From Romanomermis culicivorax (taxonomy: Eukaryota > Nematoda > Enoplea > Mermithida > Mermithidae): a stretch of DNA of 64,000 nucleotides. The notes under the pieces were generated by a model that worked only from the letters and a program-made list of their open reading frames with translations, searched no databases and was not told the DNA's origin. Numbering within the stretch: the stretch's first letter is position 1; every line of letters starts with the position of its first letter. Location of the stretch: the NCBI GenBank assembly GCA_963922205.1, contig CAWUHX010000125.1, forward strand, positions 558,001-622,000, in the 5' to 3' direction. Shown one piece after another: positions 12,481 through 22,777 of the stretch. Made by a program: the position numbers and the translations under genes.

Positions 12481-12544
12481 ATTGCTTATAAAAAACTTTG
12501 ACCTCGCTCTTAATGAGGATTGATGTTTGTTGATGTTTAATTTT

Positions 12545-13535
12545 CTTTTATCACAATTTTTCAAGTGCATTGCATTTTTTCAAGATAATCGTTGAAAAAT
12601 CAAGATGTCATCTTGAACAAAAGTCAAGGTCTCATCTTGAAAAAACTCTCAAAACTCACATCAAACGATGAAAATTTCTGAAACTGGTCAATCAAAGTCG
12701 TTGCTCCACCTCTTATCTATATATATATGGGAACCCTTCAAAGTGAATTCCTGAGGTCAGGACTTGCTAGCGGAGGAGGCCCTTGGTTTTTTACAGGTGG
12801 GGGGAGGGGATTACGTAGACGGGAGAGAGGTTATTTTGCAAGGGAAATCCGATGGACATATTCGTTTTTCATAAAAATTTTCATATTTCGAGGTTTTTCA
12901 GAAAAACATCAAATATGCTTGTTTTTCACCAAAAATGCAGTAATTTCGGAAAAGAATCAAATTTTCCGTTTCTTGGTCGGGTTCTTGAGCAAGTAGAGAA
13001 TGACAACAGAACAGCCGGGCTCCAGTATATATGAACATAGAAGGCAGATTTGATTGACCGGTTTCAGAAATTTTCATCATGATGAGCCGCCCAAGTCGCC
13101 AATCTTGATTTTTCATCAAGATGGGATATTAATTTTCTTCAAGATAGGATCTTACCTTTTTTTGAAGATGGGATCTTGAGTTTTTTTAAGATGTAATCTT
13201 TGTTTTTTTCTAGATGTCATCTTGATTTTTTTGCAAGATGGGACCTTGATTTTCTCAAGATGACATCTTGATTTTTTTAAAGATCATCTTGAAAAAATGC
13301 AATGCACCAAGAAAAATTGCGATCAAAGAGAATCGAACATCCACTGTCACATCTCGACTTTTTGTGATGCATCTTGAAGTTTTTGCGATGAGCTTCTTCA
13401 AATTCTTGCGATGCATCTTGAAAAAATGTTGTGCATCTTCTTCGAGGTAATGTTTTTTTTGCAAGTGGTAACAAATTTTTCCAAGTATCTATTCTCGTAT
13501 TCCGTAATAGCCATTGGTCATTGGTCATTTTTCAA
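12545..13535 (+). mobile_element. Foldback-type element with CAAGATG arrays, copy 1
   Basis: Both flanks carry arrays of AAGATG/CATCTTGA units (12560-12645 and 13105-13440) separated by T-runs. The arrays border an inverted pair of about 80 bp: 12655-12725 (CATCAAACGATGAAAATTTC ... TATATATAT) matches the reverse complement of 13018-13085. The core 12727-13000 recurs inverted at 20440-20700. The overall form is a foldback DNA element. The outer ends are approximate and no target duplication was found. The short reading frames inside are fortuitous. Confidence 0.7.
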
Positions 13536-14086
13536 GTGGTACCGCTCCATATAATTTATTTTATTGACATTAGATGTCAAGAATTCGAAATTTTCCTACA
13601 TATGGTCGATTTTTCGAAATGCGCCTCGACGCGCAGGAAAATGTTCACACTAATATTGAACAACGGACATGTTTTTTCTCGAATCGGAGATAGGTGAACA
13701 AATTGAGACAAAAAGATATCGGCCTTCGATACAGATTAAATTTTATTTTGAAAGTGAATAAATTACGATTCTTGTATCGATAGACCATAAAATGACAAAA
13801 TTATGATATGAAATCGGGGAAAATCTGTAATTGTCATAAAATAACATGTTTACTCTTAATCCTGCTGTCCTACCCGTATCTCGTAATTAAACCTCCGTTT
13901 TCGAACTTGGACATTTCTGCACATTGTTTTGGTTTGCCATTAAGCTATTTTCCGATAGTGCGACACCGACGACTAAGACGGTTTCACATTGTGTGATCAT
14001 CTACAAACAACTACGTAGAATTTTTGTACCATCATCCACGAAAAATTCATTCATCAATGTCACTCTTCTGTATTAATTTATTCCAA
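13536..14086. other. Intergenic, nothing recognised
   Basis: AT-rich sequence 3' of the cysteine-rich gene that ends at 14087 on the minus strand. No conserved motif, repeat or RNA was seen. Confidence 0.4.
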
Positions 14087-14757
14087 TTAATCCTTGCCAA
14101 AGGTCAAATAAAATAAAACACTAACGAAAATCAAAAAGCAACAAAAAGACAAAGAGGCGAAGAAAATTATCCAGATATTCGATTTGGTTTTTTTCGCCTT
14201 CGATACAGTTACATGAAGAGCAGATGAGTCTTGATCGTTTTGTTTGTCGATAATATCTATGGTAGTTAATAGCGCTTCCTTCTGCGTGCATTTCTCGACA
14301 CACTCGCTCATTGAATTATCAAATTTTAAACTACCCAGACATTTCATATGGGATTTTGACCAACGACAATCAGAGTATTCCTTCTCACATATGCACTGTC
14401 GATCGGCTATTCCTTCGAAGCATCCTTTTTCGCATGATTTTTCATTCGCATAATGAGTATGCAAATCTTTCCCATTTTCGTCGCGTATGAACAAAGAAAA
14501 ATTAAAATCATCACCGTCGCTTATCAAAGCCGTGTCAAACGAGAAAACTAAATGGAGTTGATCGAGAAACCACGTATCAAAACGATCGAACTTCAAACGG
14601 AGGCACTGATTGTTTTTGTCGTGGTTGTCGAATAGCGTTATCCTTTTTGAGCAATCGACTGACCATTCGGACAAAGTGCAGAGTGATGGTTTCAGAACGA
14701 ATTTTCGATCGTCCAGTGACCGTTTGGATCGACTGCGATTGTGTTTCTTCCTTGGAC
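14087..14757 (-). CDS. Last exon (exon 4) of PAN-like membrane protein gene
   Basis: This 671-bp exon starts after a TTTTCTTGCTGACAG acceptor and ends at a stop at 14087. In the four-exon model it encodes residues 291-512. Near its start is a basic run ending RSRSKR-S (residues 299-302 are R-S-K-R), a good furin-type site. A cysteine-rich ectodomain follows, including CRWSKSHMKCLGSLKF and SECVEKC, which repeats the C-x-W ... C-x3-C pattern seen in exons 1 and 2. Residues about 484-508 (IWIIFFASLSFCC...) form a membrane segment, leaving a tail of about four residues. The exon phase (needs one base) matches the end of exon 3 at 25708. The 10.9-kb intron between them is inferred, so extra exons or two separate paralogous genes are alternatives. 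Confidence 0.65.
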
Positions 14758-15469
14758 CTGTCAGCAAGAAAACATATCGGGCTATTGTCAAGATTTAGAA
14801 ACGAGCTTTTTAGAAAAAATGATGAAAAATGTTGTTTTTAAATAGGTTTCCAGTATATTTTCAGGCATAATTTTCGTTCTGTCAACACAAAGCTCAACTT
14901 TTCTCCTTACCGAGAATATAAAATACCTAGCAAGATAATATGAAGTTAGTGTAGTTACTTTTCATTTGAAGTTGGGCAACTTAAAATTTTTGCATAAAAA
15001 ATATGATCGTAAAAAAGCACGCCTCCAGATTTTCGGGCTCCGATTTTTATTGGATCGACATCTTGCATTTGTTGTTGCAGTTCCTGAGAGCCGAGATGAT
15101 GGTCAATCGAATGAAAGCAGTCAAATTACAATTGGGTGAAAAATTATAGTCATTCCTAGAGTAAATTTTGAGAACAGGTCTTTCTTGATAACTCCGCCTA
15201 TAACTCGACATCATAATATGTTTGTGTGGAAGCTTACATTGTGTGTTCTGAGAGCGTGCGAATTGGATAATGCTTGGACATTTTTATGGCCGCCATAAAG
15301 ATGCGTAACTGATTTTCTTGTAAAGGCATGTGCCTTCGCTTCATTTTAGTCAAAACACACAATTCCAGTTGCCAAAAATCTTCCTCACCACTTCCTCAAT
15401 ATTGTATTAATCAGTCATAATACCTTTTCAGCCACTGAGTGTTTTTTTAGCTACTGCGCTAAATCACTG

Positions 15470-16957
15470 TCTATATAATGTGCTTGGTTGCTGAACAAGC
15501 ACGGGGTATTCTCATGTGAGCGATTCCCAAATGAGCGATTCCCAGGTGAGCCATTCCCAAGTGAGCGATTCTCAAGTGAGCGATTCCCAAGTGAACGAAT
15601 TCCTAAGTGAGCGAATCCCATGTGAGCGATTCCCAATTGAGCGAATTCCCAAATGAGCGAATTCCCAATTGGTCGATTCTAAACGAGCGATCAAGAATGT
15701 AATAACACTTTCTTCAAATTTTCCTTCGTAAAGAAGGAAAATTTTGTATGTATTCCGTTTTTCTTGCGTTTTCTGTGTGTATTGCTCATGTTTTCCTTTA
15801 TGTATCTTTTTACGTTTTCATCTTTTGTCTGTGCTTTCCTTCATTTTATTCCTTCTTGTCATCTAAGTTTTTCTTTTTTTGCTCATGATACAATACATCA
15901 CAAGTTATCATTTTAGATATCCGTAGTCTCTCGTATAATTCTTGAACGTTTCGGCATACTTAAGTCTTTCACCGTTGTAAGTGGGAAGGTCTTCATAAAA
16001 AATATAAACAAAATAATGCAGGAAGAAAGAAAACATCAAGAGAAAGGAAACGTCAACAAAAATGAAGACATTAGGAATATCTGAAAATAGATGGAAAAGC
16101 ATTATAAAAGGGGAAAAAATATGAAAAAAGTGACAAGAAAAAAGAGGCAAAATAGAGAAGGCAGCAAAGAAGGCAGAAAAAATAACAGGAGAATGGGAAA
16201 AGAGAAAGATGAAGGAGTAAAAACAAGAAACTAAGATGAAAAGTAGATAAGAATGAAGAAAAAATCACAAAGGATAAAATTAAATAGGAAATAGAGCGTG
16301 CCGAACTGTATAACAATTACATGAGAGAGAATGCTTATTAAAAATGACAACTTGTAGTGTAGTTTTTCATGAGAAAAAAAAGAAAAAAGTAGATAACAAG
16401 AAAAAAGAAAATGAAAGAAAGCAGAGACAAAAGATAAAAATGCAAAAACATACATAAACGAAAACATAATTGCAACACACAGAACAAAATAAAAAAGAAA
16501 TATATACAAAGGTAAAGAAAGAAAAGAAGGAAAATGCGAAGAAAATGTTATTGCATTCTCTATCGCTTATTTCGAATCGCCCAATTGAAAATTCGCCGAT
16601 GTGGGAATTCGCTCAATTGGGAATCGCTCACATGAGAATCGATCAATTGAGAATTCGCTCAATCAGGAATCACTCACATCGGAATCGCTGAATTGGGAAT
16701 TCGCCCACTTGGGAATTCGCTCAAATGGGAATTCGCTCACGTGGTAATTCGCTCAACTGGGAATCGCTCACATGGGAATTACCCAATTGGGAATTCGCTC
16801 AACTAGGAATCGCTCACATGGAAATCTCTCAATTGAGAATTCGCTCATTTGGGAATTCACTCAATCGGGAATCGCTCAGTTGGGAATCGCTCACTTAGGA
16901 ATCACTCACTTGGGAATCGCTCACTTGGGAATAGACCCGCAAGCACATACCTTAAGA
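15470..16957. mobile_element. Inverted-satellite (foldback) element, GGGAATCGCTCA units
   Basis: Two tandem arrays of a degenerate 15-18 bp unit face each other: GAGCGATTCCCAAGT units at about 15510-15678, and the reverse complement (ACTTGGGAATCGCTC) at about 16565-16935. They enclose about 880 bp. The outer flanks match as inverted repeats (TGTGCTTG near 15478, CAAGCACA near 16943). A local hairpin GTGCTTG..CAAGCAC sits at the left end. The spacer is nearly purine-only on the + strand from about 16010 to 16550, with no credible gene. Exact ends and a target duplication are unresolved. Confidence 0.7.
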
Positions 16958-17510
16958 AATAGAATCTTGTTCAATTACTATCAATAAGTGACAAATGGAA
17001 TGAAGTAATTTTCAAGAGGTTACTTGCGTACCATCTAGTTATCCTCGCACTAATCCTGGAAGAAGCAGAAAAAATAAAGAATAAACATTTGCTGATTAAA
17101 TGATTTAAAGATCACAAAACTGATACGGTAATTATTTCTGTACGTACACAAAAATTATAACTTTTATGAATCTACTTATTTTTAAATTCCTCTTTGAACA
17201 GAAATGATTGAAATGGACGAGTAACTGTGTTCGATTGAAAATAATTGCTTAGTTTTGGATGTTGCTCATAAGGAACTATATCTCATCAGCTCCAAGGGAT
17301 TATATCATGAGGAAATTTTCTGCATTGGGTTTTTCATCTTTGGATCTTCAATGGCCGGAAAGTCTTATTTTCTGGGGGCATGCACGTACCTCATATTGTA
17401 CAGCGATTTGACTTTCGTCTATGTATATAAAATGAGGTGTGCATGAGAGAAACATTGCATCCATGGCCAAAAATTGTCTTAGTCAGCAAAACGCCTAATT
17501 TTAGGATAAC

Positions 17511-17734
17511 TATGCTCCATTGATTTTGAAATGACCGATGCAGCGAGGTCGCAACCAAACTTTTATTCGAGTCTATGCTAGTTGACTCTAATCAATAAAT
17601 TTTTCCTTCATGATACAGTCCTTATCAATCATTTCAAGGTTATCAAAATTGATTTCCAGATGTTCAGTAAGGCTGCGTTTGCTGAAACTCCGCTGGCAGC
17701 ATCTATCATTCAAAATGAATGGATTATAATGAAC
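17511..17734 (+). mobile_element. MITE family with GAAATGATCGATGCAGCGA ends, copy 1
   Basis: About 220 bp starting GCTCCATTGATTTTGAAATG and ending in the diverged inverse ATCATTCAAAATGAATGGA. It is nearly collinear with 47606-47828 and 54150-54372, sharing ACTCTAATCAATAAATTTTT, GATCA, AATCATTTCAAG and GTAAGGCTGCGTTTGC. Its right end is interrupted by the 486-bp element at 17735-18220. No coding capacity. Confidence 0.8.
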
Positions 17735-18220
17735 CGTTGTGTATCCGTATCCCGAATGTATCGTTATCCCGAATACTCGGTATCCCGAATACATGCAATT
17801 TTATTTTTTATTTCGTCGCATTGACTGATTCTCGTTATCCCGAATACACATTTTTTGTCTAGGTTGTCTACTCTCATTTTTCGTAAAAATTTGTGTGGGG
17901 CTTAGGCTTAGGCTTAGGCTTAGGCTCAGGTTTAGGCCTAGGCTCAGGCTTAGGCTCAGGCTTGAGCCTAGGCCCCTGACATTATTCATGGTACCGATAC
18001 GTTCGGTTTACAGAGAAATTTTTTTATTGTGGACACTGTTCGGGATACTGATACATTAGGGATACCAATACGTACGAAATCCCGATACATTCGGGATACC
18101 TATACATTCGGTATACGGAGTAGTTTTGTTTTTATTGTATAACACTGTTCGGCATACTAAAACATTCGGGATACTGATACATACGGGATACCGATACATT
18201 CGGTATACCGATGCACAATC
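17735..18220. mobile_element. 486-bp MITE with 8-bp target duplication and GGTATCCCGAAT arrays
   Basis: Flanked by the exact 8-bp repeat TAATGAAC at 17727-17734 and 18221-18228. The ends are inverted: CGTTGTGTATCCGTATCCC on the left matches the complement of the right end GATGCACAATC with a few differences. Both halves contain arrays of a unit like GGTATCCCGAATGTAT (17745-17850) and its inverse GATACATTCGGGATACC (18040-18215). The 8-bp duplication fits hAT or a similar superfamily, although the terminus is not the usual CAGGG. It sits inside a MITE of another family. Confidence 0.85.
17889..17978 (+). repeat. TTAGGC/TCAGGC telomere-like tandem repeat
   Basis: About 14 hexamers, mostly TTAGGC or TCAGGC, run from 17895 to 17975, with two inverted CCTAGG junctions. 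TTAGGC is the telomere unit of most nematodes. Here it forms the centre of the 486-bp MITE and lies between unique sequences, so it is an interstitial array rather than a chromosome end. Confidence 0.75.
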
Positions 18221-18339
18221 TAATGAACAACGTTTTCTGGCGCAGCAGGAGAAAATCATCATTGATCAAGGAAAATCGTCAAAACAAATGCTGAGCTTCT
18301 GATCAATCATTAATTAGGGAACAAATTTAAAATAACTAA

Positions 18340-18945
18340 TTTAATTTGAAATGATGGACGCAGCGAAAACCAAAAAGTATAATCTGTTTTTTTAAATGCT
18401 TCTAAATAATGAAAGTGGAAAGCAAGTATTATTTCAGATTTTCTGATAAAGAGTCTATCATAGAGGAATGGAAATTTGTGAGCACACTAACATAACCCTC
18501 AACAATTTTTCGAGTTTACAGTAGGAGCTCTTTAAGCGATTTTGACGAGGATACTGATTTGTGTCACTTTTCTATTTGGAAGCAATTTATAAAAAACACA
18601 CTATAGGATCAATTTGATACAAGATTTTCGCTTGGAGAAATACTTAACGCTGCAGAAAAACGCTAATTTCTTCACGAGACGGGGAAAGGCAAAAATCATT
18701 GAAAAACACCATCATTATCCACTGTCGATTTGGACGGAGCTATGTCCATACCTGAGTGCTACTCGAGAAGTTTTGACCACTTAAGCAAGTTTTTGAAGAA
18801 ACTCTTTAGGTGTTATGTTTGCCGTTCACCGACGAAAAAATTCTACCATTGATTACAGTAATAAACTTACTAGTTTTTTCCTTATCGAACTTACTTTCGT
18901 GGGATCGCTGCATCGATCATTTCAAAATTAATGGAGTAAACTCGC
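18340..18945. mobile_element. MITE of GAAATGATCGATGCAGCGA family, long form
   Basis: Inverted ends: GAAATGATGGACGCAGCGA at about 18349 and, on the other strand, GAAATGATCGATGCAGCGA at about 18930. The interior contains the roughly 220-bp repeat shared with 28700-28925 and 61870-62110. Its right part is shared with 59690-59900 and 20185-20350. No coding capacity. Confidence 0.75.
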
Positions 18946-20159
18946 TTGCTACAACGAGTAATCAAGACTTGTGACTGTTGCCTCTACGTACAGTTTTGTT
19001 TGTTTTCATTTGCTCAACTTATTACTTCTCTGCTTGTGTTCTTTTTGATCAACAATAAAGTGGAAAAATGGTCTCCAAGAGATAATGTACTAAATATAGT
19101 CACTGTAGTGGCCAATGAAAATTGCCCATGAGTGGTGATGCGGTAAAAGCTATAGGCGTGGCATATTCCTGAAAAATTTCAATGAATACCGATTATCCTG
19201 ATTGCGCAACAAGAACCCTAATTATTCACACTAATACTGCAGAAAATTTTGTCCACATTCGTGGGAAAATCAACTGAGAATTATAAAATTTTTGTATGAT
19301 GTAAAGTGAATCAATTGATTCGGATTCGTAGCGGATGAATACTTTTGGAACAAAACGAGGTATTATCACATTAGGTAAAAGGTGGGTGTGCACGCAGCAG
19401 ATTTCCAGGTTAAAGGAGTATTGAGCAACAAGTCACAAGTTTATGAATCTTTAATTTCTGATGTTAACAATTTGCACGAATATAGAATTGTACAGATAGT
19501 GTCAACTCATACTGATCGTGCATATTACGACGATGACCCTTCACGTTTTGGGAAAGACCAAATTGTGACTAGTCCGTTTTTTAATAAAATGATTATAAAT
19601 AGAAAAATGACAAAAAAATTAATGCCGCTCTCAAAGTCGTTTACACAAGGCTTCCACTGTAGTTTTTCACTCCAAAATGCCGTGTTAATTGAGCAGCCGC
19701 CTCAAATTTCGAATCCTATGTGACATGGTTTGACAGTAAATGTTAAGAATATGAAATGGTACCGCTTTCTACTCATAATATTTACATAAGCATTTCAAGA
19801 AAAGCAGGCTGTGATGTCTGTAATCCGCGAGTGACACTGTTCTTGAGACATTATAGGATTCGAACACATGGGCTGCAGGCTCCAGGTAAAAAACATCTGG
19901 TTGGTGTTTGACATTCTCGATATGTTCTGGTTCACTGTTCAGCTGAGCAGCCACTACAGTGGTCACATAAATATTCAATTGAGCAGCTCAGCTGAAGCTC
20001 AAGCCTCTTTTATGAAACCAAGCCTTGATCTGTAAATGACCAGTGTGGTTCTGCATCCTGTGACCTATATTCTATAGTAGTTAAAACTATACCAGCATTC
20101 GTAGACGGCCTCTGCTTCGAATTTTTCCGAACTGAAAAATAAATCACTATTGCCTATTT

Positions 20160-20350
20160 ACTGTGAAATGACAGACGCAGCCAGAATCCAAAAATAGGTT
20201 TAACTTGATACAAAATTTTCACAGAGTTGAAAACTTTATACCGTAGAAAAACGTAGAATTTCTCCGTGACAGTGGGAACACCAAAATCCTAGGAAGACTT
20301 ATGCTTTGGATAGAACTATGTTTGACGCCTGAGTGTTACTCGATAAATTT
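20160..20350 (+). repeat. Diverged fragment of the GATGCAGCGA-type MITE
   Basis: Begins GAAATGACAGACGCAGCCAG and continues with sequence collinear to 18610-18790 (TTGATACAA.ATTTTC, CGTAGAA..., CCTGAGTG.TACTCGA). It is a partial, older copy of the long-form MITE. Confidence 0.6.
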
Positions 20351-20439
20351 TGACCATCTAACGAGATCATGGGTTCTGTTTACCGCACTCACGTCTTTTC
20401 TTCATTCAAAAATCACAATTTTGGACTCTGTCGGCTGTT

Positions 20440-21100
20440 CTAATGCCATTCTCTACCTGCTCAGGAACCCAATAAAGAAACGCTAATTTGAATCCTTTTC
20501 CGAAATTACTGCATTTTGGGTGAAAAACAAGCACTTTTGACGTTTTCCTGAAAAATCTCGAAAAATAAAATTAAAAAAACAGTATGTCTATCGGATTCTC
20601 GGTGCAAAATAACCCCCTCTGCAAGCAGTCATAAAAACCAAGGGCCCACTCCGCCAACAAGCCGTGACGTCAGAAATACACTTTGCGGGGGTTCTCGTAT
20701 ATATAAACATAGGAGGCGGTGCAGCGTTTGATTGGCTAGTTTCAGAAGTTCTCATCCTTTGATGTGCCGCCCATCTTGATTTTTTTCGAAGACATCATCC
20801 TGATTTTTTTCATGATGCCATGTTGATTACTATTCAAGATATCATCTTGATTTTTTCAAGATGCCATCTGGACTTTTTTTCAAGATTATCTTGAAAAAAT
20901 GCGGTGCACTTGAAAAGAAAGTCGCACATCGAAAAAATCTCACATTTTGATTTTTTTGCGATGTATCTTAAAATTTTTGCGATGCATCTTGAAAAAATGT
21001 TGCGCATCATGTCTGAAGGTAAGGTAACCTTTTTTTCAAGTGGTAACAAATTTTTTCAAATAATAACAAATTTTCCAAGTGGCCCTTGTCGTATTCCGTA
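20440..21100 (-). mobile_element. CAAGATG foldback element, copy 2 (truncated)
   Basis: The segment 20440-20790 is collinear with the reverse complement of 12640-13010. The segment 20790-21100 carries the same AAGATG/CATCTTGA array and the same outer sequence as 13250-13510 (GCGATGCATCTTGAAAAAATG, CAAGTGGTAACAAATTTTT, CGTATTCCGTA). One arm is missing, so this is a half element. Confidence 0.7.
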
Positions 21101-21673
21101 GTACAGCATTTAACTGCTCATTAGGAATTATTCAGGAAATCCGGGCCAGCATTTAGATGCTCACAAGGAATTGTTTAAGGATACCGGGCCTTGTAGCAAA
21201 TTTCTGGTGATGGCAAGAAAATGTGGTGTACTGAGTGGTCTCAGTGTTTACCTGTAAGGGGCTTTGCAGTTGACGTGGCAGCAATCGTTGACTCTGAAGA
21301 AAGCATAGTCTTCCTACTTGTTGCAGTTGCTGCAAACATAAAAATTATACATCGCTTCATGAGGAGATATATTAGCTTACCCTTTGTCGTAGCCACGGTT
21401 GTCAGAAATTGTCCTGAAGTGCGAATTAAATTATAAAATTGATCATTAAGTCAAATTTCATAGAGCAATGAAATGACCATAAAAATTACAAGGAAAAATG
21501 ACGTTACTTCAGACACGTTAAAGAGAAAACACTATGCTCTGCGCATTCATTTTCGAATGAACCTCGAAACGCAAAAAAGTCCTAAATCGGCTCTCCTTTT
21601 TCTTTTACAAGTTGTAGTCGAGATTTGAGATGAAAAACGCGGCCGCGTACGCAGGTTGTTTTTAATTTTCAGG

Positions 21674-21821
21674 ACTTCACGGCAAGACGTCGGCCACTGT
21701 GTCCATGACCAATCAAATAGTGAAACGAAAAACTGAAGTTAAATACGACTGGTTGCATGTCACGTGCACTGAAATTTGATTGATCACGGCTGCCGTGACC
21801 GTGTCTTTGCCGTGAAGTATA
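21674..21821. mobile_element. Small palindromic MITE, CACGGCAAGAC ends
   Basis: About 148 bp with imperfect inverted ends ACTTCACGGCAAGAC and GTCTTTGCCGTGAAGT. Inner inverted blocks (CGGCCACTGTGTCCATGACC against GATCACGGCTGCCGTGACC) are similar. No target duplication was found. Confidence 0.6.
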
Positions 21822-21944
21822 AATGCGACATTATAGTCGGCACTTTAGTCAATATTTTCAAATGAGTCTCGAGTAAGATGTTCATGCAAATAACAAACAA
21901 ACAGGATACACGGACGCCTAGTCGACTGTATCAATTGCAAAATA

Positions 21945-22030
21945 ATTCTAGAATGAGAGACGCAGCGAGAGCCAGAAAAGTAGATCAATTTGGATACGCA
22001 ATTTGGAAACATTATACCGTAGAAAAAAAA
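21945..22030 (+). repeat. Fragment related to the GATGCAGCGA-type MITE
   Basis: GAATGAGAGACGCAGCGAGAGCC followed by TTGGATACGCAATTTGGAAAC and ACCGTAGAAAAAA resembles the left part of 20160-20240. Short and diverged. Confidence 0.4.
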
Positions 22031-22274
22031 GTTTTCTTCATTCACTGAAGTAATAAGCTCTATCAGTTTTCCGTGTTGAACAGAATTTCATAGGACGCTG
22101 TACTGAACATTTTGCAATAAATATATCTGTTTCGGTTATTTGCTATACTACATCTATCTCAATCAAAGAGCTGTTCCCAGCTGAATTACATGCTGTTGTA
22201 ACGTAGCTGCCACACTGTATACATATAAAGAATTTTTTGGTAGTTGTAATTTCGCATTATGACGTGTTAGACAA

Positions 22275-22440
22275 GATAAACGAAAATTCGTCAAGTCTAC
22301 TCACGAGTCACGATGAATCGGATGTGGGTGGTCAGACATCCACATACTAACCAAATTAGCAATAGACGAAAATTTGTCAACTTTGCTGGCGATGAATCGC
22401 ATGCGGACATCTGCAATCAGACATCCGCAATCCCTACATG
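22275..22440 (+). repeat. Local two-copy tandem duplication (about 85 bp)
   Basis: CGAAAATTCGTCAAGTCTACTCACGAGTCACGATGAATCG..CAGACATCCACA is followed by CGAAAATTTGTCAACTTTGCT..GATGAATCGCATGCGGACATC..CAGACATCCGCA. The two units are clearly alike but diverged. Confidence 0.6.
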
Positions 22441-22777
22441 CAACTGCATTTACTTCGTTTACCTTAATGGCACATGCAGCGACAAGGGAAAAACAGGTTC
22501 ACTCTGAAGAACGGAGTGAAAGCCTTATACACACTGTAGAAAAAATATGAATTTATTTATGGCAAAGCACTGTTTTTCCTCAAATCGTACCATTAGGGTA
22601 AAAAATTTCGGAAATGGAAAAAATTGGGCTGTTTCACCATTTGGGGTAAAAAATTTTGGGGCTTCGACATAGAAAAATTGCATTTTGGTGAATTTGAGAT
22701 GTTACCAATGTCAAAATTTTCTGGTGCTTGGTTCTGGTTATAACTTTAGTAATCATTAATGTTTATTATCTAGCTCA

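Noticed and set aside
14121..14841. Plus-strand genes opposite the 14.1-kb exon
   Set aside because: They are shadows of the cysteine-rich minus-strand frame, which has a splice acceptor, a signature repeat and a membrane segment.
15908..16509. Membrane protein on the minus strand
   Set aside because: The F/S/L-rich frames are the complement of the polypurine spacer of a repeat element.
15499..16935. CRISPR-like array
   Set aside because: The units are contiguous degenerate satellite repeats without distinct spacers, in a eukaryotic context.
17889..17978. Chromosome end or telomere
   Set aside because: Only about 90 bp of degenerate units with inversions, inside a mobile element and flanked by non-telomeric sequence on both sides.
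19769..19978. Extra exon of the PAN-like gene at 19.8-20.0 kb
   Set aside because: Lacks the cysteine pattern and convincing splice sites, and borders sequence resembling the CAGCTGAGCTG MITE arm.
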